Shown: positions 45,183 to 51,926 of the stretch, one piece after another
How the letters are laid out: each line of letters starts with the position of its first letter
Position numbering within the stretch: the first letter of the stretch is position 1
Source: Planctomycetota bacterium
GTDB taxonomy: Bacteria; Planctomycetota; SZUA-567; H5-PLA8
DNA length: 64,000 bases
Assembly (NCBI GenBank): GCA_027493525.1
Contig: JAOSKN010000001.1
Coordinates: forward strand, 2,418,001 to 2,482,000
Direction of reading: 5' to 3'
Program-made: the position numbers and the translations under genes
The notes under the pieces: model-generated
Databases searched by the model: none
What the model saw: only the letters and a program-made list of their open reading frames with translations
What the model was told of the DNA's origin: nothing

Positions 45183-45549
45183 GGGGGCGTAAAGGTTTCG
45201 ACCGGATCGTGGAGGATGGAGGCTGCGCGCCGAGGTTGTCCGGTGGCCTCGCTAAAAACCGGGCACGTTTTACCTGCGAACTCCAACGAGTACGCTCTCG
45301 CTGCCTAACGCAAGTTAGATAGCGACGTGGTTCAGGGGGCCCCGCCTGTGGCGCCCTGCACCGCGTCACCAATACAGGCTGGTCCGGGCGGCTTCGGTCC
45401 GTAGCTTCCCGGTCGAGATCAATCGGGCTGGCCCTTCGCTGAGCGCGCCGGGACGCGCACAAGGGGCGAGATCAATATTCCGGCTACGCGCGTAGACGCC
45501 CTGTTCAAAGCATCCTGGGACGCGGGTTCGATTCCCGCCGCCTCCACCA
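45183..45549 (+). ncRNA. ssrA: Transfer-messenger RNA (tmRNA)
   Basis: The 5' end GGGGGCGTAAAGGTTTCGAC and the 3' end with a T arm GGGTTCGATTCCC, then CCA, are diagnostic. The acceptor stem pairs 45183-45189 with 45539-45545 (one G-U), the discriminator A is 45546 and CCA is encoded at 45547-45549. The tag frame from 45276 (GCG) to the TAA at 45306-45308 reads ANSNEYALAA. It is a single-piece tmRNA of 367 bases that rescues stalled ribosomes. The 3' end of tmRNA genes is a frequent integration site for genomic islands, and the DNA after it changes in composition. Confidence 0.97.
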
Positions 45550-45897
45550 CTATAAGGACTTACAGAAACGGAGCACTTTCCGGACACTTCTCGCACAGAA
45601 CCCACACAACCCCATACCGTTGCAGGAACTTAGTCCTATCGGGCGCTGCAGAAACCATACAAACTTACAGCAACGGCCGAACACTTTTCGACATCGTTCT
45701 GTGCTCAGGGCGTGCACCTATTTATTGGGCTTACAAGAACAGGCCAACTTTATGGGACTAGCCCATTTGAGCTATCAGCTAGCTGGGTAGCCTCAAAAAT
45801 GGCGCTTTCCGGGAAATCTAGTCCGGTTGACAAATCCGTAGAATTACAGTATATATGTCAACTGAAGATAGTGCACATTCTGAGGAGGTAAAGCTTC
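45550..45897. repeat. Island-border intergenic region with arm-type direct repeats
   Basis: About 350 bp after the tmRNA. CTTACAGMAACGG-like words followed by RCACTTTYCG repeat at 45558-45588 and 45663-45694; a third, shorter copy is CTTACAAGAACAGGCCAACTTT at 45730-45751 (imperfect). The block could hold integrase arm-type binding sites of a genomic island, but no integrase gene is seen. The promoter of the next gene lies at the right end. Confidence 0.5.
45826..45862 (+). promoter_or_regulatory. Promoter and operator of the XRE/ImmA-IrrE gene
   Basis: TTGACA (45827-45832) and TATATA (45850-45855) are 17 bp apart, a near-consensus promoter. GTTGACA (45826-45832) and TGTCAAC (45856-45862) form an inverted repeat enclosing it, as expected for an operator of the XRE-type protein encoded just downstream. 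The ribosome-binding site AGGAGGT follows at about 45882. Confidence 0.7.
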
Positions 45898-47100
45898 ATG
45901 ACCGGATTACGCATCAAGCAATTCAGGCTTGCGCGTGGCTGGTCCCTGCAGGACTTGGTGGATAAGGCCGGCAACGTGGTAACGAAGCAGGCCGTTTCCA
46001 AAATTGAGGGCGGGAAATCAAACCCCACCAACAGGGTATTGCGTGCACTGGCTAAGGCACTGAATGTCCCGGTAGCCACGCTCCTTGAAGACCACGGATA
46101 CAAGGTGGACTTCATTGCGTTCCGTAAAGGCTCACGGTTATCGCGTACAGACGAAGATCGCATCAAGAACACTATCGAGATCGAGTTGAAAGATCGCGTC
46201 CGATTGTACTCCCTTCTGAACACCGGTCTGCTAGAGGCAATTCCCTACGGGAAATACGAAGTAGACGATTTCAAGGACGTGGAGAAGGCTGCCGAAGGCA
46301 TACGAATGGATTGGAAACTAGGCAGCAACCCAATCCAAAACGTGACAGAGGTTTTGGAAGAGCATGGCGTTCACGTCTTCTTCCTACAGGTCGCGGACGA
46401 CACTAACTTCGATGGCGTATCAGCCCGGATCACGGACGAAAAGGGCAGCATCATGGGTGCCGGGGTGGTAAGCCGCACTGGGATTGACGGTGAACGACAG
46501 CGCTTCAACCTGGCTCATGAATTGGGGCACATTGTCTTAAAGGTCAAGGATAGCTTCTGTACCCGCACCGGATTCAAAAGGGAAAAAGCAGAGGAGAAGG
46601 CCGCTCATCGGTTCGCTGGCGCGTTTCTCGCCACCAAGAGCCACCTGTTGCGCGAAGTCGGAAGTAAACGCGCGGGCATTTCCCTGGAAGAAGTGAAGGG
46701 TCTGCGCAGTCGTTACGGAATGAGCATGGGTGCGGTCCTTTACCGGCTTAAGGATTTGGGCGTGATCAGCGAAAACCACCACAGGGATTGGTGTGTGAAT
46801 TTGCGATCAAAAGGATGGGACAAGGGAGAACCCGAATCTTTGCCCGAGGAAGAGTCAAACAGATTCGAGCGCTGCGTGTACCGCGCATTCGTAGAGGGGT
46901 ACCTTGGATTTGAGGCGGCCGAAGCGATGCTAAAGAAGAAACTTGAACTGGAGCCCTCTCCGGCCCTGCTGCAGAAGCGGTCGTTCCGCCAGCTTCCTGT
47001 TGAGGTTCGTCGGGAGCTGCTGGCCAAACAGGCGGAGGAGCTGAAGGACAGCTACAAGGATCTTGGCGACCTGCCCGGAGGGGAGATCGTTGAGTCATAG
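45898..47100 (+). CDS. XRE regulator fused to ImmA/IrrE-like metallopeptidase
   Basis: 400 residues: an N-terminal XRE helix-turn-helix (GWSLQDLVDKAGNVVTKQAVSKIEGGK, residues 14-40), a linker, and an ImmA/IrrE metallopeptidase domain with HELGH at 207-211 and a further helix ending in AAHRFAGAFL (third ligand Glu probably in the following EEKAAHRF). Such proteins repress mobile-element or stress genes and cut a repressor upon a signal. ATG with AGGAGGT before it is a firm start. Its end overlaps the MazF-like gene by 11 bp. It opens the defence island. Confidence 0.9.
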   Translation: MTGLRIKQFRLARGWSLQDLVDKAGNVVTKQAVSKIEGGKSNPTNRVLRALAKALNVPVATLLEDHGYKVDFIAFRKGSRLSRTDEDRIKNTIEIELKDRVRLYSLLNTGLLEAIPYGKYEVDDFKDVEKAAEGIRMDWKLGSNPIQNVTEVLEEHGVHVFFLQVADDTNFDGVSARITDEKGSIMGAGVVSRTGIDGERQRFNLAHELGHIVLKVKDSFCTRTGFKREKAEEKAAHRFAGAFLATKSHLLREVGSKRAGISLEEVKGLRSRYGMSMGAVLYRLKDLGVISENHHRDWCVNLRSKGWDKGEPESLPEEESNRFERCVYRAFVEGYLGFEAAEAMLKKKLELEPSPALLQKRSFRQLPVEVRRELLAKQAEELKDSYKDLGDLPGGEIVES

Positions 47101-47452
47101 TGGCGTCCATCCGCGAAGGGGTGAAGTTTGGTTGGTGGACTTCGACCCTACGAAAGGCTCGGAAATAAAGAAGAAACGTCCGGCCATCGTGGTCAGTTCG
47201 GACGGCGTTGGAAAGCTGCCGGTGAAGCTGGTTGTTCCGATCACCGAGTGGAATGACAACTTCTCGGACAAGGCTTGGCATGTGCGGTTGGACCCAAGTG
47301 GCCAGAACGGCCTAACTAAACCGTCCTCCGCTGATTGCCTGCAGTTGCGGTGTGTAGGGATTTTGAGGTTTGAGAAGCGTCTGGGCAAGATAGGCCCAGA
47401 CCAGGTGGAGGAGGTAGTGCTTGGCGTAGGGTTCGTGATCGAACATCCATAA
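47090..47452 (+). CDS. MazF/PemK-like mRNA interferase
   Basis: 120 residues from TTG 47090 (preceded by CGGAGGGGAG), overlapping the XRE/ImmA stop by 11 bp. The MazF fold is clear: RRGEVWLVDFDPTKGSEIKKKRPAIVVSS, VVPITEWNDNF, DCLQLRCVGILRFEKRLGKI. MazF enzymes cut mRNA at short motifs. No MazE antitoxin is present; the XRE/ImmA protein upstream is in its place and may act as the control or antitoxin partner. Confidence 0.82.
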   Translation: MSHSGVHPRRGEVWLVDFDPTKGSEIKKKRPAIVVSSDGVGKLPVKLVVPITEWNDNFSDKAWHVRLDPSGQNGLTKPSSADCLQLRCVGILRFEKRLGKIGPDQVEEVVLGVGFVIEHP

Positions 47453-47455
47453 AGA

Positions 47456-47485
47456 CTTGCCCCCAGGTTGGCGCCTGGGGGCAAG
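47456..47485 (+). terminator. Strong intrinsic hairpin after the MazF-like gene
   Basis: CTTGCCCCCAGG and CCTGGGGGCAAG pair perfectly over 12 bp around a 6 base loop, four bases after the MazF-like stop. No long U run follows. It would separate this pair of genes from the CBASS operon. Confidence 0.7.
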
Positions 47486-47499
47486 TAGGGGCGAAAACC

Positions 47500-47533
47500 C
47501 CGATACTGACAGCTTGAACGCTCACAGTATCGG
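47500..47533 (+). promoter_or_regulatory. Inverted repeat before the CBASS operon
   Basis: CCGATACTG (47500-47508) and CAGTATCGG (47525-47533) form a 9 bp perfect inverted repeat around 16 bases, about 100 bp before the CBASS effector gene. It could be an operator or an attenuator-like hairpin. No clear promoter hexamers were found beside it. Confidence 0.4.
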
Positions 47534-47633
47534 CGCTTTCTCCCAACAAGGCAAGCGGTGTTTTTAACCCGTGGCATGGCCAAGGGCATGGGCCTATTAG
47601 TGTGCCTATGGTGTGGAGTGGGAGAAACTGCAG

Positions 47634-48839
47634 GTGAAAAAGCGAGTGGCAGTTCGGCAAACGCGGCATGTTAAGGAATCAATTCGATGCATGCTCTGGG
47701 GGCGCGCCGCAGGGCGGTGTCAAAAATGCAATTTGGTTCTCTCCTGGGATCCGCATACCAAGGCTGATGCGAACCTCGCTGAAGCAGCACACATAATCGG
47801 CTTTAGCAATGATGGCCCACGTCCAGAACGAGATATCCCTGAACATATGATCAACGACATTTCAAACCTAATGCTCCTTTGTCGGTTGTGCCATACGCCC
47901 ATCGTTGACGTAAAGGAGAAGGAATTCACTGTCGAGCGCCTTCGCCAAATGAAACGCGCTCATGAAGACCGCGTTGAACGGGTTACGGCCATCGGCCAGG
48001 AGCGAGGCAGCCACATTCTTCTTTACGGGGCCAGTGTCGGCGAGCACAACCCACAAGTCTCATACCAAGTAGCCGCGCCGGCGCTTGTTCCTGATGATAG
48101 GTATCCTGCATCCAGGACACCACTTTCGCTGAGCATGAACAGTTCCTTCCGTGATCGCACCGAGGAATTCTGGAAAATCGAGGCGCAACACCTCAGCACC
48201 ATGGTCGCCCAGCAGGTAATACCACGCCTACGACAGGGGGATATCGAGCATCTTTCGGTTTTTGCCGTTGCCCCGCAGCCACTACTGGTCCTGCTTGGCC
48301 ATCTTATATGCGATATCAATTATGCGGCTCGGGTATATCAACTGCATCGCGAGCCCCCAGGCTGGGCGTGGCAGGATCACCCCAATGGCTTTGCATATAG
48401 CGTGGAGCGGCCCAATGGCGCGCGCGGCCAGCCCGCCTTGATCCTGGCTCTGAGCGCCCATGTCGCCGATGAACGCATCTTCGCCAAGATCGGTGCCGAT
48501 GCAGCAATCTGGCGCGTAACCATCCTCCAGCCCAACAACGATTACCTCAAATCCGCCGCACAACTCCAGATGTTCCGAGAGTTGATTCGACCACTTCTTG
48601 ACGAGATCAAGGATCGGTATCCACCGGGGACAATTTTGAATGCATTCCCCGCCGCGCCAGTTTCAATTTGCGTGGAGCTCGGAAGGGCTATTCAGCCAAA
48701 AGCACACATGCCGCTTCGACTCTGGGATCAGAATAATGATCTCGGTGGGTTTGTTAAGGCCCTAGACATAAACATGCAGTACGGGGACTGCAAAGATCCA
48801 GCCGGACATTTCGTTCCATGCAACCCAAGGGAGGAGTAA
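47634..48839 (+). CDS. CBASS effector: HNH endonuclease-SAVED (Cap5-like)
   Basis: 401 residues. The N-terminus is an HNH nuclease: CQKC at residues 29-32, AAHIIGF at 51-57, NLMLLCRLCH at 78-87. From about residue 155 it is a SAVED domain, which binds a cyclic oligonucleotide; the LFAVAPQPLLVLLGHLI-like segment and RVTILQPNN belong to it. On binding the signal, Cap5-type enzymes degrade double-stranded DNA and kill the infected cell. GTG 47634 is preferred because GGGAG lies 9 bases upstream; a GTG at 47613 is possible. The CD-NTase gene follows after 4 bp. Confidence 0.9.
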   Translation: MKKRVAVRQTRHVKESIRCMLWGRAAGRCQKCNLVLSWDPHTKADANLAEAAHIIGFSNDGPRPERDIPEHMINDISNLMLLCRLCHTPIVDVKEKEFTVERLRQMKRAHEDRVERVTAIGQERGSHILLYGASVGEHNPQVSYQVAAPALVPDDRYPASRTPLSLSMNSSFRDRTEEFWKIEAQHLSTMVAQQVIPRLRQGDIEHLSVFAVAPQPLLVLLGHLICDINYAARVYQLHREPPGWAWQDHPNGFAYSVERPNGARGQPALILALSAHVADERIFAKIGADAAIWRVTILQPNNDYLKSAAQLQMFRELIRPLLDEIKDRYPPGTILNAFPAAPVSICVELGRAIQPKAHMPLRLWDQNNDLGGFVKALDINMQYGDCKDPAGHFVPCNPREE

Positions 48840-48843
48840 GTCG

Positions 48844-50001
48844 ATGGGAAATGAACGCGCCACGCAACTGTTGGAAGCCCTTATTGAACTCCTGGACATC
48901 CCGCCTTCGTACTACAAAAAGGCGGAGGAACGATACCTGTCTCTTGGGGATTGGTTTCATCGCGAAGGCTCCAAAGTCGCAAAGCTATCCCCGCACGTCC
49001 ATCTTCAAGGGTCGTTTCTATATGGAACGGTCACACGTCCCTTGTTCAAGGGAGAAGAATTTGACCTCGATCTGGTAGCGCTGGTTCAGTTGGCCAAGGC
49101 AGGCGTGACACAGAAGGTGTTGAAAGCGTTGATCGGCGATGAAATCAAAGCCTACGCGGAAGCCCACTCCTTTAAGGAGAACCCCGAGGAAAAGAAGCGA
49201 TGCTGGCGTTTGAATTACGCGGATGACGTCAGCTTTCACATGGACATCCTGCCGGCGATTCCCGAAGACCTCCGGGTAATTGAAGAATTGGTGGCTTCCG
49301 GTGTCACTGCAGAATTGGCAGCAACGGCGATCGCGATTACAGATCTTCGGCACCGCGAGTACGGTGTGATTACATCCAACTGGCCAAGCAGTAATCCTAA
49401 GGGGTTTGCAGGCTGGTTTGAAGGCAGGATGCGCCAATCTGCGATGCCCAGGATTCGCATGTTGGTCGAAGGACGCGAGTATGCGTCGGTTGAAGACGTA
49501 CCCCCTTACGAATGGAAAACTACTCTCCAGCGTTCCATCCAAATCCTGAAACGCCACCGGGACGTGATGTTTAAGGATGCTGACGAGTGGGCACCCATTT
49601 CAATGATCATCACCACGCTCGCGGCTCACGCCTACGGCGGACAGGACGACCTCTACGAAGCCCTAACCGCGATCGTTGACGGCATGCCGAAATACGTCCG
49701 GGATCGCAAGCCGCGCGTGCCTAATCCGGTGAATCCGGCGGAGGACTTTGCGGACAGGTGGGCGACCGACCCTCGCTACGAAGAACATTTCTGGCTGTGG
49801 CATACCCAGGTTAAAGCCGACATCGACAGCCTGCCAAATCTGATCGGAACCGAAAGGCTGGAAAGGGAAATCCGAAAGCGGCTCCTGGTGAACCTGACGC
49901 CGGACCATATGCGGATGTTCCCGGTCGTGGCGGTTCCGGCCATCGCCAAGCCTACAATCCAGATAAGCACCCCGGCAAAGCCTTGGGGATCGGGCAGGTA
50001 A
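48844..50001 (+). CDS. CBASS CD-NTase (cyclic oligonucleotide synthase)
   Basis: 385 residues with the cGAS/DncV-like nucleotidyltransferase core: QGSFLYGT at residues 55-62, DLD at 74-76 and HMD at 132-134 (the third acidic residue). A conserved helical domain follows. The enzyme would make a cyclic di- or trinucleotide on phage infection and feed the SAVED-HNH effector. The C-terminus is KPWGSGR; in E2-type CBASS the synthase is activated by attachment through its C-terminal residue, so this tail may be the conjugation site. It is followed after one base by the E2-like gene. Confidence 0.93.
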   Translation: MGNERATQLLEALIELLDIPPSYYKKAEERYLSLGDWFHREGSKVAKLSPHVHLQGSFLYGTVTRPLFKGEEFDLDLVALVQLAKAGVTQKVLKALIGDEIKAYAEAHSFKENPEEKKRCWRLNYADDVSFHMDILPAIPEDLRVIEELVASGVTAELAATAIAITDLRHREYGVITSNWPSSNPKGFAGWFEGRMRQSAMPRIRMLVEGREYASVEDVPPYEWKTTLQRSIQILKRHRDVMFKDADEWAPISMIITTLAAHAYGGQDDLYEALTAIVDGMPKYVRDRKPRVPNPVNPAEDFADRWATDPRYEEHFWLWHTQVKADIDSLPNLIGTERLEREIRKRLLVNLTPDHMRMFPVVAVPAIAKPTIQISTPAKPWGSGR

Positions 50002-50002
50002 C

Positions 50003-50686
50003 ATGTTCGAGAATTGGGGAATCCGGGATCTATTAAAATTCCAACCCGCCCTCAGACTGCTCCCGGCGGGAAATGGGCCAATCCAGATCGCAGGAGCGTT
50101 GGAGTTTGTAGTCGAACCACCTGGAAAGGACCGGATCGAGGACGCCTATGAAATCCGAATGGAAACGCCACGAGCATTCCCAAAGGATCTGCCTTCAGTC
50201 TGGGAAACTGGCGGGCGTGTACCCAAGGACTTTCACAAAATGTATGATGGATCCTTGTGCTTGGGGTCGCCAACACGGCAAATGCTGCTCCTTCAACGGG
50301 AGCCCACCCTTACGGGCTTCATCAATTCTTGCGTTGTACCGTATCTTTACGGATACTCCTATTTTGAGAAGCACGAGAAGCTCCCGTTCGACGAGCTTAA
50401 CCATGGCCCCTTGGGGCTGATCGAAGACTACTGTTCCATCTTTGATGTTGGTGAACTTGAAGCGGGTATTCAGATGGTCAAGTTGGCTTCCATTAGGAAG
50501 CGCTTCGCGAATAAGTACCAGTGCCCTTGTGGTAGCGGCCGACGTCTAGGAAAATGTCACAATCTGAAAGTCAACGCAATTCGGAAGCAGTTGGGAAGAA
50601 AATGGTTCGAGAAAGAGCTAAACTTGGTGTTGGCATTGATCGAAAGGGCAAAACAGGCTGCGTCGAAAGGAACGAATAATGCCTAA
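50003..50686 (+). CDS. CBASS E2-like conjugating protein (Cap2 short type) with SEC-C tail
   Basis: 227 residues. The first 140 form an E2-like fold with a probable catalytic Cys86 in DGSLCLGSP, and GYSYFEKHEKLPFDEL as the following conserved segment. No E1 domain is attached, so this is the short, E2-only type of CBASS conjugation enzyme that primes the CD-NTase without a separate Cap3. The C-terminus carries a SEC-C zinc motif (CPCGSGRRLGKCH, residues 174-186), which I do not remember as usual for this protein. It starts 1 base after the CD-NTase stop and overlaps the next gene by 8 bp. Confidence 0.85.
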   Translation: MFENWGIRDLLKFQPALRLLPAGNGPIQIAGALEFVVEPPGKDRIEDAYEIRMETPRAFPKDLPSVWETGGRVPKDFHKMYDGSLCLGSPTRQMLLLQREPTLTGFINSCVVPYLYGYSYFEKHEKLPFDELNHGPLGLIEDYCSIFDVGELEAGIQMVKLASIRKRFANKYQCPCGSGRRLGKCHNLKVNAIRKQLGRKWFEKELNLVLALIERAKQAASKGTNNA

Positions 50687-51035
50687 CAGGTCGCAACATG
50701 CCGGTGTCGGCGCCCTAGTCGGAGGGGGCCTTTATCTCTTTGCCAAGATTCGTCAAGGTCACGCCATCACTTTTTCTGGCTTGGCATTGGCAACTTGTGG
50801 CGGCGCTATTTGTGGATGCCTGCCAGACATCATTGAGCCCCCAGGTGACCCCAACCATCGCCGTTTCTTTCACAGCATAGTGGCAAGTGGATTACTTGTT
50901 CATTTCGCGAATGGAGTTTGCGCATCTCCCAGGGCGCATGCAAACCTCAAGTTGGCAACCACCGTATTAGCCGCAGGATACTGCTCCCATGTTGCTATGG
51001 ATGCCACAACGCCCAAGAGCATTAAGTGGTGCTGA
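50679..51035 (+). CDS. Small YdjM/DUF457-like membrane-associated putative metal-dependent hydrolase
   Basis: 118 residues. HAGVGALVGGGLYLFAK (residues 7-23) and two more hydrophobic stretches surround CLPDIIEPPGDPNHRRFFHS (residues 48-67), the Asp/His signature of the DUF457/YdjM family of membrane-associated putative hydrolases; a late HVAMDATTPKSI adds a further Asp/His pair. The start codon overlaps the E2 gene by 8 bp, so this gene is translated as the fourth member of the CBASS operon. It is not part of the standard CBASS gene sets known to me, and could be a second effector, a regulator or a passenger. Confidence 0.7.
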   Translation: MPNRSQHAGVGALVGGGLYLFAKIRQGHAITFSGLALATCGGAICGCLPDIIEPPGDPNHRRFFHSIVASGLLVHFANGVCASPRAHANLKLATTVLAAGYCSHVAMDATTPKSIKWC

Positions 51036-51049
51036 AAAGCGCATCATCT

Positions 51050-51895
51050 TCATGGCGACGGCGGCGGAGATATATGACTTGATAATCCTGAATCCGCAGC
51101 AATGTCAAGCCATCGCTGGTCAAGCGTTAACAACTTGCGATCCTGCTGCAGATAAACAAAGCACTCGAGGTCGCCCCAGTCATTCGGCTTTGGCGCATAG
51201 GTTGTACCAACCCGATAGATGTACTGGCAATAGGCCCTCGTCACAGGCTCAACATGTGGCCATACCTGAGCATACTGTTCAGCACCAGGCCATGGAGGTA
51301 TTTCCTGGCAATGCAGAGCGGCTCTTTGAAAAGTACCAAAGGCGACAATCTTAACGACGTCTGGATTCCTTGTGGCGCTCTCCCATAGCGTCCGCATTTC
51401 GCCGCCCATATATTTGATCTGACCGGCTCTTCTTGCCGCATAATATCCTGGCCAATACCGATCAATTAGCTTTTCAACATCATCAACGAAGTCGTTGTAG
51501 TGTTGACTTCTCCATGCTGCCGCCAAACCTGGCTTTAATGTTCTAACTACTCGTTCGTTAAAATCGCTAACACCAATCTCTAAATCTGAATACTCGGTAG
51601 CTTCAGCAATTGCCTTGAAACCATCTCTCCAATCGAGTGCGATTTCTTCTACTTCAAGTTCCCACAAAGATGCTAGGTGCCGCTCGGGGTCAGGAAGTAT
51701 TTCATCAGCGTGGTCAATAACCGCTTTCGCGGCCGCCTTCCTTTCCCGGAACGTATCTGGAGTAAGTTTGGACGCCATTTCCATAAAGTTGACAGGGGAG
51801 GCAAGAAGTTTGTCGCCTGCTGCCTTGATCTGCCCGATTTGCAACCTGCCATCTCCAAGCCTGTACCAGATATTTGTATCGCATACCTTGTCCAT
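51050..51895 (-). CDS. PIN-domain protein, end of the DUF499/DUF1156 operon
   Basis: 281 residues. The start VCDTNIWYRLGDG (Asp6 and the following Asn/Asp) and the C-terminal WGDLECFVYLQQDRKLLTLDQRW fit a PIN nuclease fold, with the acidic residues placed as expected for RNA or DNA cleavage, although the domain is larger than in VapC toxins. It follows the DUF499 gene by 31 bp and is the last gene of the minus-strand operon; its stop is 14 bp from that of the CBASS operon on the other strand. Its position suggests it is a component or toxin of the same defence locus. Confidence 0.7.
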   Translation of the reverse strand: MDKVCDTNIWYRLGDGRLQIGQIKAAGDKLLASPVNFMEMASKLTPDTFRERKAAAKAVIDHADEILPDPERHLASLWELEVEEIALDWRDGFKAIAEATEYSDLEIGVSDFNERVVRTLKPGLAAAWRSQHYNDFVDDVEKLIDRYWPGYYAARRAGQIKYMGGEMRTLWESATRNPDVVKIVAFGTFQRAALHCQEIPPWPGAEQYAQVWPHVEPVTRAYCQYIYRVGTTYAPKPNDWGDLECFVYLQQDRKLLTLDQRWLDIAADSGLSSHISPPPSP

Positions 51896-51926
51896 GTAAT
51901 TCCCCTCCTAAAGGGTTGATTGCTGA

